A stretch of DNA of 64,000 nt, from assembly GCA_030142905.1 (NCBI GenBank), contig JASJOG010000110.1, forward strand, positions 734,001-798,000. Direction: 5' to 3'. The stretch comes from Heliopora coerulea (Eukaryota; Cnidaria; Anthozoa; Scleralcyonacea; Helioporidae). The notes under the pieces were generated by a model. That model was given only the letters and a program-made list of their open reading frames with translations. It made no database searches and was not told the origin of the DNA. Shown here in pieces: positions 23,201 through 35,200 of this stretch (position 1 is the first letter of the stretch; each line of letters starts with the position of its first letter). Made by a program: the position numbers and the translations under genes.

Positions 23201-26200
23201 ATCACGTTAGGTAACTTCCCATTTCTTTTCGTTAACTTTACGTTTCTTTTTTGCAAATGAACTGGTAATCACCTTTTCCGAATCCAGGTGTAAGCATCCT
23301 CAAAGATCCATTGTGGCCGCAGATGTTAGTACAGCACGTGAAGGCCCCGAAATTGCGATGTACTGGTCCGCAGGGAAACTGACACTTAATTATTGGCGAT
23401 CACAGTTTTAAAATTAGTCGCCAGCGATGGCGTAGCTTTGCGTATACGAACATCTTTAAAATGCCCTTAAGATTTACAGCTTTTACATGGCGAATCTACC
23501 ACTAAAAGAAACAGAAGACTTAAGTTTGTCGAAATAGTTTATGCACATAAACAGGGACATGGACAGATACAGAGTAAATGTAAAAAGGTGATCTAAGTGG
23601 GATGTTATGACACAGTATGATATGCGCTGTTATGTTATATTGCGATGCTAATGCTGGTGTAAATTATAATTCAGTTTATAATATAATGCTGTATTTCAGG
23701 CAACTTGTTCGAAAGATGGCATTGTGAGAGTATACGAGGCTGTAAATATTACCAATCTGAGTCACTGGACGCTTATGGTAAGTACTCAAGATTAGGTTTA
23801 GATTATTAACCATTGTATATCGTCAGATATTGTTTTAAATTAGAAAATATAGCATAGTATACAAGGGTTTTATTAAGTAAATTACATCGCAGCCCAAAGC
23901 TGAATTGCGTAATTACAAACTTAACGTATAAATATTATAACACGAGGAAAGTATTTACACTATTAAACATAAAATACAAATAAGACCATTATCGACAAAA
24001 TTTGTATTAATACAGGTCGACAGACAGAAACTATTTCTAAAACGATTGGTTTCCCATTTCGGGATTACAAATTTACGTAGACGTCTCACATTCTATTGCA
24101 TATACACGTAGTTTCTATCTGAACATAAATTGTAAAGACAGTGGTTCTTATCTTTAGTGATACTATTCAAAAGCTTCATACAAATTTGTTCAGGATGATT
24201 AAAAAGAGATGTAATGTTTAAGAAACGTAAAGATCCATGTTCGACATTTGGACATGTGATAGATAACGCTCTCTAATCAAACTTACCGTAAAGTTCCCAA
24301 AGTAACGACCTCCCTAAAGTAGCGACACCCCGAAAGTAACGATAAAATTCAGTACTTGGTAGTAAATCCCCGGAAGTAACGATCCCCTCGAAAGTAACTA
24401 TTTGAAACAAAGATCAACTTCTTGTTTTTCATCGTGATGCGTAATAAATGCATTACGTTGTCTGTTTCAAACTTATCAATGAGTAATTCAAATTAATTAT
24501 GCATATACATCCATCGATACCGTAGATGATTCCAAAACATGTACAAAACGATGCAAAAGATCCACGATTTTCGTATTCTTAAGGTAAACTTATATAAGCT
24601 TGCTCTAGTCTGCAAGTTTATTCATGACAACAGAAGGGTTAAAAGATTCGCGCAAGGAACTGAGAAAATTGGAGCTTCTTACTCCTACCGCAGACAATTC
24701 AGTTTAAGACAAGTGAGCATGCAGTCAGGGCAATACCGACGGAACACTTTGAGAAAAAAACAGTTTTGTCATGATTTACTTCAGATACGCATTTTTGCCA
24801 TCCTAAAGTAGCGACACCGTGAAAGTAACGATAGATAAGGCTACTAAATTCGAAAGTAGCGAGCCTCGTTACTGCGGGAACTTTACGGTAGCTCTAATCC
24901 AGGCTCCATGATAAAGCAGTAAGTCTTGTTGTAGAACGTGCGATCTCTTATCCTATATAAAACTAGCAGAAATTCCTAAGTTGCCATATGTCGCTTTGAT
25001 GCTAATAAAAACATCTCTATACACTAATTGTGAAAGCGCTTGTGAAGACGTTTGGTGTTTCTTCACCAGACTTTATGCCTGTATGTCAAAAGAGTTTGGT
25101 CGAGTGGATGCGAGATTGATGTAAAGCAGTGAATTTAAATCTTGAGAATGCATGAACACCGTTTGAACTGTTAGGGTTTCAGTGCTGTCTGTCAACGTTG
25201 TCTTTTCGGCACATCTCTTCCTCCTTGCGATCTATGCAGCTTTTTGGCTTCAACAAAATTAAAAAAAACCAAAAAAAAAATAAATAAATAAAAACACCAG
25301 CTTACTTGGTAACCTCGTCCCCGGGACTTTTTCCTTTTTGCGATTAAAGGGCAGCCCTGACTACGGGTGGTCACCTGACTCCCAGAAATTTTGGGTGTTT
25401 TCATAGAGCTTGGAAGTTTATATAAACAATGCTGATCTTGTTTTTGCATTTACCAGCACGAGATAAAGTCTAAGCTGAGTTGCAGTTGTATATCGTGGAA
25501 TCCTTCAAGGTAAGTTAATTCAAGTTAGATAAAGTAATGTGGTCTAAGTGTGACGAAGTTGTAGTGGAGGTCATGTTGTAACAATAGAAGCTAATTTCAT
25601 TGCAAGAGCTTTTATGGATGGGTATTCTGTAAAACTGCGATAAAAATAATTTTCGGAAGATCGCAAAAACCCCTTGTTCGAAATGGATTAAAAGTTAGAA
25701 TTTCATCCGTCCAATATTTCGCCTTCCATGGAGGTCTCTCACCCGTGCTCATTCAAGAGTGTGGGGTTCTGCATTTTCACGTTTTTATCTCTTCTAAGAC
25801 AGTACAACCTTTTGTGGCTTGTTTTTTAAGAAATTTAGCATTACTGGTTTCAACGGTAATGTTTTCCTAACTACATTGCCCATACAGCTCTATAGAGTAG
25901 AAGTAAAGGTAGTTTCAATATTCCAATATGCTGACGAACATTGTTTTGAAGGACTGAAGGTAGACTTTGTCATGCATGATAGAATCCATATGTGATGTAT
26001 ACGTGCGTTTGACATTATGAACATTAAATAGTCGCCGGTGAAGGATTACAAGTAACAAGAACCTATAATTTTGAGATTTTTATGTGAACTACAAATGGAC
26101 GTTTTAAATGTTGTACATAAATATTACTCACTTGCAGAGATGAGGATGTCTTAAAAATTTTGGTAAGTGATTCTAGCGAATCAACTGTGGCAATTGAACC

Positions 26201-29200
26201 TCATATTTAAAAATGATTAGCAAAAATAAATTATCATTCTAAACTTCACTTCACCGATTAAGTTGCTGGCAATATAATCACTTTCGATGCATTTTGCGTT
26301 GTTAATTATTGTGTATACTTAATTACGATACACTTTGAAATAAAGAAACAAACTTTGGTTTTACTTAATATGTAGGTGACCATAAATTCTATGCAATGCA
26401 CATAGTCAGAATAGAAATTTTGGGCTTGGTTGCAATCGGAGACACGCGAAGAAACCCGTACCGTTAATGTAGCTGAAAAGGAAGTTCGGAATTGGAAGTT
26501 CATAAAATACAAAACAATGGTAACTCTGAATATTGTCAACATTTTTTTAATTGAACATTATCTACGTTTCGACTAGGTTTTAGTCATCATCAGGAATGTT
26601 ACAGGAAAACGCGGTGACAGCTATATTTTATGGCGAAAGTAGTGAGTAATGTGCTATTAATAGAAAATTAACTAAATCTTTTGACTCTTTTGTTCCATGG
26701 TTTAGCGATGGGCTTTGTTGGCGGATGGCGAGGGCCTCTTTATTTAGGATTAGTTGAGTTGAATTACATTCTATCTTTTTATTTATGTCGAGAGAACGTT
26801 TAGCTAGAGTTTTTAAGTATTCGAAGTGTTCGCAGGATTTAATATTTTTGTAGATTTCAGATTTTGGGTTTGTAGCGTGTTACGTAGATAATGTCCAATA
26901 AAAACATGTTGACAATATTTGGAGTTACCGTAGTTTCATATTTCGTCAGAATACTCAGTGGTCCCCGTAGTTTCTAGACGTTCATAAAATGGCAGAAATC
27001 TCACACGAGAGAGAAAGGCGATATATACTTGTTAAAATAGAGTAAAATAGAAATAGAATAAAAAAATGATTCTCAAAATATTGCAAGTCAATATTTTTGT
27101 TGTATCGTAAACTAGTAAAATACACAAAATTTGGTTCGTATTTTGCAATGCGAATCTACCTATCCGCATCTCTGTATGTTCCAGCTTGACAGTATCACAG
27201 ACGCTACCCGAAACATGTGTCGAGCTGAAATTCACTGAAAATGTTTCTGACCTCCAAACAGAAATCGAGCCCGTAACCTTTCGATGTTCGGTGAATGCTG
27301 TAACCAGTGAGCCACCATAGTTATTGTAAGAGTGACGCCAAGACTGAGTGCCTTCGACCACCGCAAAACTCATTTAAAGCGACTTAAGAGCATAAATACT
27401 TAATTTTGGGGGTGTTGGTTACACAGTGGTAGTGCACATGTCTCTCACTACTGTGACTAAAGTTCGACTCCCGGCACCGTGCAGTTATCTGGTTAAAATT
27501 ACCTTGGTCACATGTGAGAAGAGTGTTGTCCAGTTTGACTCTACCAAGCATCGAAGGTTTCCTCCGGGTACTCCGATTTCCTCCTGTGGTAACACTGGAC
27601 TCACGAGGGAGGACCTTACTGGACCTCTAGGTAGAGCTGCTTATGTAGCTGATAGGGTTATCTAGTATAAATAAAGGCACTTTACTTTACCTTTACTTTT
27701 ATTTTAATCCCTCTCAGTGGCTGAATAAACTATGTGGCAGCAATGTTAGAATTAGGATTAGAATTAGAATTAGGATTAGGGTTAGAATTAGGTTTTCGAC
27801 AAGGGTAAAGATTTCGATTAGGATTTGGGTTTTAATACTAGCGTCAGAGTGGTGATTAGGGCCAGGATTAGGATTTTGATTTGGGTTAGGGTAAGTGTAA
27901 GTTTCCGTGGGAGGGTCATTCATATTTTTCTTTTTTGCACGTCAGGAATCATCCACCAATGATTGCAGTTGGCAGTGATGACGACAATTCATCGAATGGA
28001 GGAAAAGTACAAATGCACGAATATAATGAAACTGCTAGGTGGGCAACGCATTGTGAAATTAGTGTGGTATTGCAGCGTGCTTGCCTTGCGTACATAATTT
28101 GTAGTTGTGCTTATTTGACTGTTTTAAGGTTTGAACACAAGAAAATGCAAGTCGCTTCGACCTCTGACTTACATCTGTTCGCACGAGGATAATTAGAATA
28201 ATCAGGATTATTTTATGGCTGTGGCAGCGAACGGTCCGAATAAGGAAATCCTACGATTTGATTGCTAAATATGCGGTCGGATATTTCCCGTATTGCCCGT
28301 TCAGGAGGGAAATTTAGAAAAGCCTTGCTTATGTCAATTAAAAATTAAAATTCTTGACAAAATATGAAGTTTAAGTGTATTACGAACAATCAGAAAAGGA
28401 AAAGTTACCATGCAGAGAGAAAAGTTGGTTAAGAAATTCTATATCAAATGACGAGAGAATTGCGAGTGTTTACAGTTTGACGTTCTGTTCCTTTGCACTA
28501 ATGAATTGTATTTCAGTAAAGCCATATAATAAACTACTTTTTTGACATCGCTTGGTCCGTCTGTAGTAGTGAAATATTAGAGACATCGGACCGATATTTC
28601 ACTAGTATAGACCTCAAGCTCCATCAGTAAGTAGTAATTACTATTGAAGAGCCAAGTGGGAAACGAAGTTTAGTTAAAAATATAATAACCCAGCAAACAA
28701 GTTTAAATAAAGCCATAATTTCTTCTGCGAGAAAGTCTGTTAATTTTTAGAATGCAACCGTCTCTTAACGCTAATATTAGATCCTTTCCCTTAGCACTTT
28801 TTTAACGTAATTTCTTTTCTTAAGCACTTTTTTTTTTCGCTTCTAATTAAATTCTTCACACGTCTAATTCTTCACCACTTGACTGTTCGCACTCCTTCCG
28901 CTAATTGTTCTTGCTAATCGTTCCGCTAATCCTTTGTGACATTATTTCAACACTATGTTTGTAACAGTTAGCTATTTAAGCCTCTCAACTCCTGTAAATA
29001 GTTACTCTGATGATGTTACTGGTTAAGTAACGAAACGTTAGTCAATAAAATCTTTTCAAAGATATGGTTCCATTGTGGCTTTATTTAAACTTGTTTGCTG
29101 GGCTATTATATTTTTAACTAAACTTAGTAATTACTAGGTTAACTAAAGTAACCAAGATGACGAGGCAAATGATGATTACTAAGATAAGTAATGTTAAACT

Positions 29201-32200
29201 GTGGATTAAATAAAGGTGATGAATCCAAAAACAATTGTTGCTAAAACCATCACCTCTTCTATTTCAGAATCATTCTCAGGGTATTATGAAACGAAACTTC
29301 ACAATTAACCTTGAAGTTTCGTTTCACAATCACGTCTTGGTTGGTGAATATTGTTGAATAAATTAATCCCCTCGTTTTGTTTCGGGAATTATTCAACTAT
29401 ATTCACTTGCTTTTGGCGAGCAATTGTTAAATATTTTTTTAACAGGGAATTTTTTGTAATGGGAAATTTTTGCGGACGCTCAAGAGAATAGCTGCACGTG
29501 CTGGTGACTAATCTGTTTCTGCGTCTTTCTTAGGAAATGGCAGAGAGTTGAAACTTTGAATGCTATCACCGAACCTGTACACGATGTCGCATTTGCACCA
29601 AATCTTGGACGGTAAGGCAAAAATGAATGGCATATATTCCCGTGTGTTCTTAGTATGAGAATAATATTACTTATATATGGTATTTTTTGTATTGGTGTAC
29701 AGCTGTCGACAACGCTCAAGGTCAAATAAAAAAATTTGTTGCACGCGCGTTTACTCCAAACAAACAAGTACGGGTGAAATGGAAGATTACCTTAAAATAT
29801 ATTGCCAGCCATATTAAATGACGAAATCTGACCGATAAATAAAATTTAGGGGTTTGTTCTCAAAAAATGCTAAACAAGGTTTAACCCTTTCCTGTCCGAG
29901 ACGTCTTCCCTGGACGAGGAAAATCGTCTGGCGTCAGTGGCGTACCCAGTGAAAGGCCGGGGGCAAGCCGTGCCCCCCCCCCGTACCTATGGTCACTCCA
30001 AGTCCGTCGGTACATCAGAGTAAAGCGTCTGTACATCATTGGTGAAATAGCAAAGGGATATTCTTCCCTCTTTATAGTCCAGTAACAAACATTTTTATAT
30101 GAAATTTCCTCTAACTTCTTAAAAAGATTCTGACGATTTATACTTGACTTTTTCTAGTTATTTGCTGATTTGCTCCAACAACATGAATTATTAAAGTTGT
30201 TATTTTGAACTTATCTTAATATTATCTCGTTGTTGTTGCAATGTTTTTGTATGAACTGTAGACTTAGCAATTTGAAAAAAAAAAAGAGAAAAGAAAATGG
30301 TACATGAATGCAACCCTTGCAACAAGTCCACGTCACCACTGTGTCCATTGAGTTAATAGACACAATAGTAATGCAGACTACAAGAGCATGTTGTAAATAG
30401 TTTGTCGGTACATCTTCGATTATGTGCCCCCCAACAGCGCGGAACTATTTACGCCACTGTCTGGCGTTAGCCAGAGTAAAACTAAAAAGTCGGATACGGA
30501 CCGGAAAGGGTTAAATTTATCTACGCGCGGACTAGTTTGTTATGGTCCCACCGTTTACGAATATTTTGAAGTGACGTGTTTAATACTGGGTGCGTAGATT
30601 CATCACAATTTAGACTCGGCTTCGTCTCGACGGTTTTTTCAACGCACTTCTCGGTGTTTCGATGAGGCGATTTTTTGAATGATACCTGCAGTTGTTCAGT
30701 TAACCTACCCTCGGGAGAACATTCATGTATAACAGTGGAGTAATACTTCTAGAATGTGATGAAAAAGGCAGAGTGATTTTTATTTACTAGGACGGTTGTA
30801 TTATCATCAACTGAGAAAATGACAGTTACGACAAAACTTTAATTTAGGTTTAAGCTCTCGTCAATTACTTACAAAGTACTTACAGTTAGCTGATAACCAA
30901 TATGACTAAAGGCGACATCAGATGAAATATAACTTTGTAATGGAGTAGGCGTAACTCTGACAATTCTTGCATGATTGTTGCACATCCGTCAAGCTCAAAC
31001 CTCAAAAAACGGTTTCTGAGCCCCAGATGGGGATCGAACCCACAACCTTCTGGTGACCGGTTAGATGTTCTGACCATTGAGATACCGAGATTCAGATCGC
31101 GAGCTAAGGTGCAAGTTGGAGTTATGTGGAGCCTACGCGTCTACCACGATAAGCTAATAATGTTTTGAATGTCGCAACTTGGAGATACTCAAAGACGATC
31201 GTTGGAAGACGATTTCTGAATGCCAGACGGCTATCTGACGGTTGCGAGTTAGATCCCCACCTGGGGCTCAGAAATCGTTTTTTTCCTTGAGGTTAGAGCT
31301 TGACGAACGTCCAACGATCATCCATGACTTTCTCCTAGCGCCCACATTCGAAACATTAGTTTGTATGATAGTCGTGTTAAGGGAAATCTTCTGTCAACAC
31401 TCTTTTGAGTCTGGTTCACACGAGTGGTTCAAATGCAATCATGCACAAGCAGGAAGCAAAAGAACTTTTTTTTTTCCTCTCTTTTGTCTTGTTGTTCTGC
31501 TGGCGTTCATTTCGTGTTCTTGGATTTGTGTTTGCGTTGACCCTTGGGGATACTTTCTTTCATCTGTTGTTTCGTTCTTTTCTTTGCACTTGCTTCAAAT
31601 ACGTGAACAAAGCCTTAACCGGATAAAATGTAAAAGTTCAGGTAGTAAAAATGTTAAAGATATTAAAACTGAACGTTTTCGGTCCATATGATCATCAGGG
31701 GTGGAAAAAATAATCGAGCACGCGAGCGCCGCTCGTAGGAAATTTTGAACAGCCGCAGGAAATTTTTAGGTTGAAGATTTGTAACTTTAAAATTTGAAGA
31801 AAGGCTTAACACACGTGTCTCACTATGGGCCCAAGAACTCGTTGTTGACAGGCTGTGCTCGCAGGAAGAAAATTATTTTTTCTACCCCTGATGATCATCA
31901 TCAGTTTTAATATCTTAAACGTTTTTACTACCTAAATTTTTACAGTTCCTTAACCTTTTCGCGCATGTTTTTTTCCATTTGCTCTTTGGTTTTTTTGTTT
32001 GCAATTTGTTTTTGTAATTCGTCGTTGTATGATAACGGTATGCATGAAAAGATTAATCTTGATTTCCTTTACAGAAATTGAAAATATCTTTCGTACTTCC
32101 AGCTAGTTATCGAAGCACGAGTGGAAGTCTGGGAGAAAGAGATATAACCGTGGGGGCACGAGCCCGAAGCACAAGTGATCAAGTATTGATCGAATTATTT

Positions 32201-35200
32201 TTGTATTTCATTTTCTAGGTCCTATCACCTTTTAGGAATCGCGTGCAATGACGTGAAGATTGCAACTCTCGAGCCTCGAGGGTAAAGACTTTATACTGTT
32301 TTAAGGGCCGTTTAACACATGCGGGTTTGAACACTGCGATTGTCACCCTAGTGTATGTATTGGACTCATGATAGTCTATGCAGCAAGATATCCGCTTATG
32401 ATTCACTGCTGTTTGTCCTTGACGCTCTCATCAGTCAAACATACTCCAAGATGTCAATCGCAAGGCACAAAATCGCACGTTGTGATTGTCATCCTAGTGT
32501 ATGTAATAATTCATGGTAGTCTATGCAGCAAGATATCCGCTTATGATTCGCTGCAGTTTGTCCTTGACGCTCTCATCAGTCAAACACATACTCCGAGATG
32601 TCAATCGCGAGGCACAAAATCGCACGTTGTGATTGTCATCCTAGTGTATATAATAACTCGTGGTAGTCTATGCAGCAAGATATCCGCTTATGATTCGCTG
32701 CAGTTTGTCCTCGACACTTTCATCAGTCAAACACATACTCCAAGATGTCAATCGAAGGCACAAAATCGCACGTGCAAACAGCCCTTCATGAATAAATTAA
32801 GGATTTCTGACCATGAAAGGCAATAGTGAGTCGTAATTATCGTTTATGTAAGTATAAATTCAACTGCCTCTTAATAGAGGATTTCATTGACTTTTTTTTT
32901 CTCACATACAGTATATCCTAGTCCGACCGTAGTCAACCGAAAGATACCGTAGAATTCCGACAGTAGCGGCCCCCGTGACATTCGAGTTTAGTCCCCGATA
33001 GGGGCACTACTTTCAAGTAGCCGCTACTTTCAAGGGGCAAAAATCAGAAAACAGTTAACGGCAATCATCTGAATATCAGTTATCGTTTCCCAATCTTACT
33101 TTTAAGGAACATTCTTATTTTGAAGATATAATAGTCTACAATGAAAGCGATAGCGATTTTGGCATTCACTCCCCAGGCGTTATTGCGGAAGACAATATCC
33201 TATGGAGAAGTTCATTCATTCAAAGTATTTAATTTAACACGATAGAATTACAGCAAAGCTGAAAAAAAAACAAAAACTACAGCATTGCGACTCAGTAGCA
33301 TTACGGCGTAGCCCTCCCAGTTCGTACGCAAATTTGAGAGTGTTACACATCGCAATGAACAAAATTAGTTTCATACACTTGAATGTGGTAAGCAAAAACT
33401 TTGTAAACCATAGAACACGACTAAAAGGGGGTCGTGGAAAATTGCACTCAGTATTATTAAAAAGTTTGTTTGAATTTCTTTCCAGGTTTACTTACCAGTG
33501 TTGTTAATTTTTGTTGTCCTTAATTCTTATAGGAGAGAAACTGGTGGATCTTCACGATTTGCCGTAAATATGGCCGCACAATTCAAAGATCACGATAAGG
33601 TTGCGTATTCTCAAAAAAAAAGTTCTTATGTGGTTGCTCGTTTCTTAATTTGCTGTCTGGCTTGTTGGTCAACCGGTTGGTCTGTCTGTTTTCGTTGGTT
33701 GGTCAGTTTATGTATTTTGATCGGTCGTTGTGTCTGTTCTGGTCAGTTGGTCTATTGTGACTGGGTGATACCTATTTTATGTTTAACTCATTTTAACATA
33801 TTTTGTTTGTTTTCCTACTTTTACTAAGGTATGGAGAGTTCAATGGAACGTAACAGGGACAATACTGGCTTCTTCCGGGGACGATGGAAGTGTGAGGTTG
33901 TGGAAAGGTAGGGCCGTAATGATATTACGACATTATTTCGAAACACTTCTTGTGGCAAAATCTCCCTGTTACACTTAATGAAAAGCTTTGATCGATGTAA
34001 ATGCATTACATTTCGTTTGACTTTAAAAGGAAGGACCACTTCATTAACGTATCTTCTTCACAGTTTTTAAAATTCAAGCTTGGCGGAAAAAGTGGCCGTT
34101 ACAATAGTGAGCCGACAGTAGCGGTTTTGGACCCCTGCTAAAGTGCAGTTTTTCACAACTGTTGTCTGGAGATTTCGAGACCGGCCGTGCATTCTCACTA
34201 GAGTGCGTGGCACGAACAAGGCTGTCAAGTCAAGACGTCAAAAATTAGTGTTTAAGAATGTACTCAATGTAGCGACGTTTCTAAAATTCGCATTGTAACT
34301 TAATTCCGCCCGACAGAAAACAGAATTTTTGATAATTAAGCGGATAGGCAATTATTCTACTAACACCTGGACTACTGGTCTCAGTTTTAACCTGGTCACA
34401 AGTCCTTACAGACTTTTCGTAACAGAAAAACCTAAAATTACTTACAAAGACCTATTATAAGTGTTAAGTTAGATCTATATAATCCATTTGTAGGTTTGTT
34501 TTTTGTCTTTTCTGGTTTTACTGTTCTTAGTATGTTTCATAATGCTTTGTTTCTTCTTACTAAATACTGAGTTACGCATATAGATTTACTGCCTTGGATG
34601 TTGGATGGTCTATAAATCGTTTCACGAGCAAAAATAATATCAGTGGAAGTTTTCTTGACCCCAGAATCTTCATAAGATCTTCAAGGTCTGGGTTAAGTAT
34701 ATTGCCAAATTCCAAAGCAGTTTTTGATTTGGCCTGTTCTTAAATATACATACTCGATACTCCATGGTCACTTGACGGCCATGTTTTCGAATCTTTTTCA
34801 TTTGGCCTTCAAGGGGTTGATTGTGACTCAGCAATAATAGTTGCTTTTTTTAGCTTTTTTGCTCTCTTATTCCAACAATTGGTTAGCAGTGTGATGTAAA
34901 CGGAGTGTAATACGACGAAGCTCTGTCAAGGTTTCCCAGTAGGTCATTATGGAAAGGGGTTTCGCTCTAAGTTCCTACCGAGACTGTCGATTTAATAGTG
35001 AGGTAGCTGTATGAATTATGCATCCCGATAAACTAGACAATCAATGTAAGTGAGAGATTGTAGTGCCAAAAGCATTTGAAGGTAACTGTAAGGAATAACT
35101 GCCTTTCTTTTTGAACAGTGTTTGTGTTCTCTTTTGCGGTTTTGTACCAAGAATAGAAATCTCCACCTGCTGTGTATGCAAATGCTAGTTCCGACAAAAC

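Noticed and set aside
22286..23210. 270-aa and overlapping repetitive ORFs (HFASR, LLHVT, SDVKQ repeats)
   Set aside because: A 15-bp tandem unit keeps several frames open on both strands; intronic and without gene features.
31016..31090. Candidate tRNA gene (minus)
   Set aside because: A and B boxes are present, but the acceptor arm is not complementary and a second inverted copy nearby shows it is a SINE head.
31242..31691. 149-aa plus-strand ORF
   Set aside because: Begins inside a SINE fragment and continues through T-rich sequence; no domain or splice evidence.
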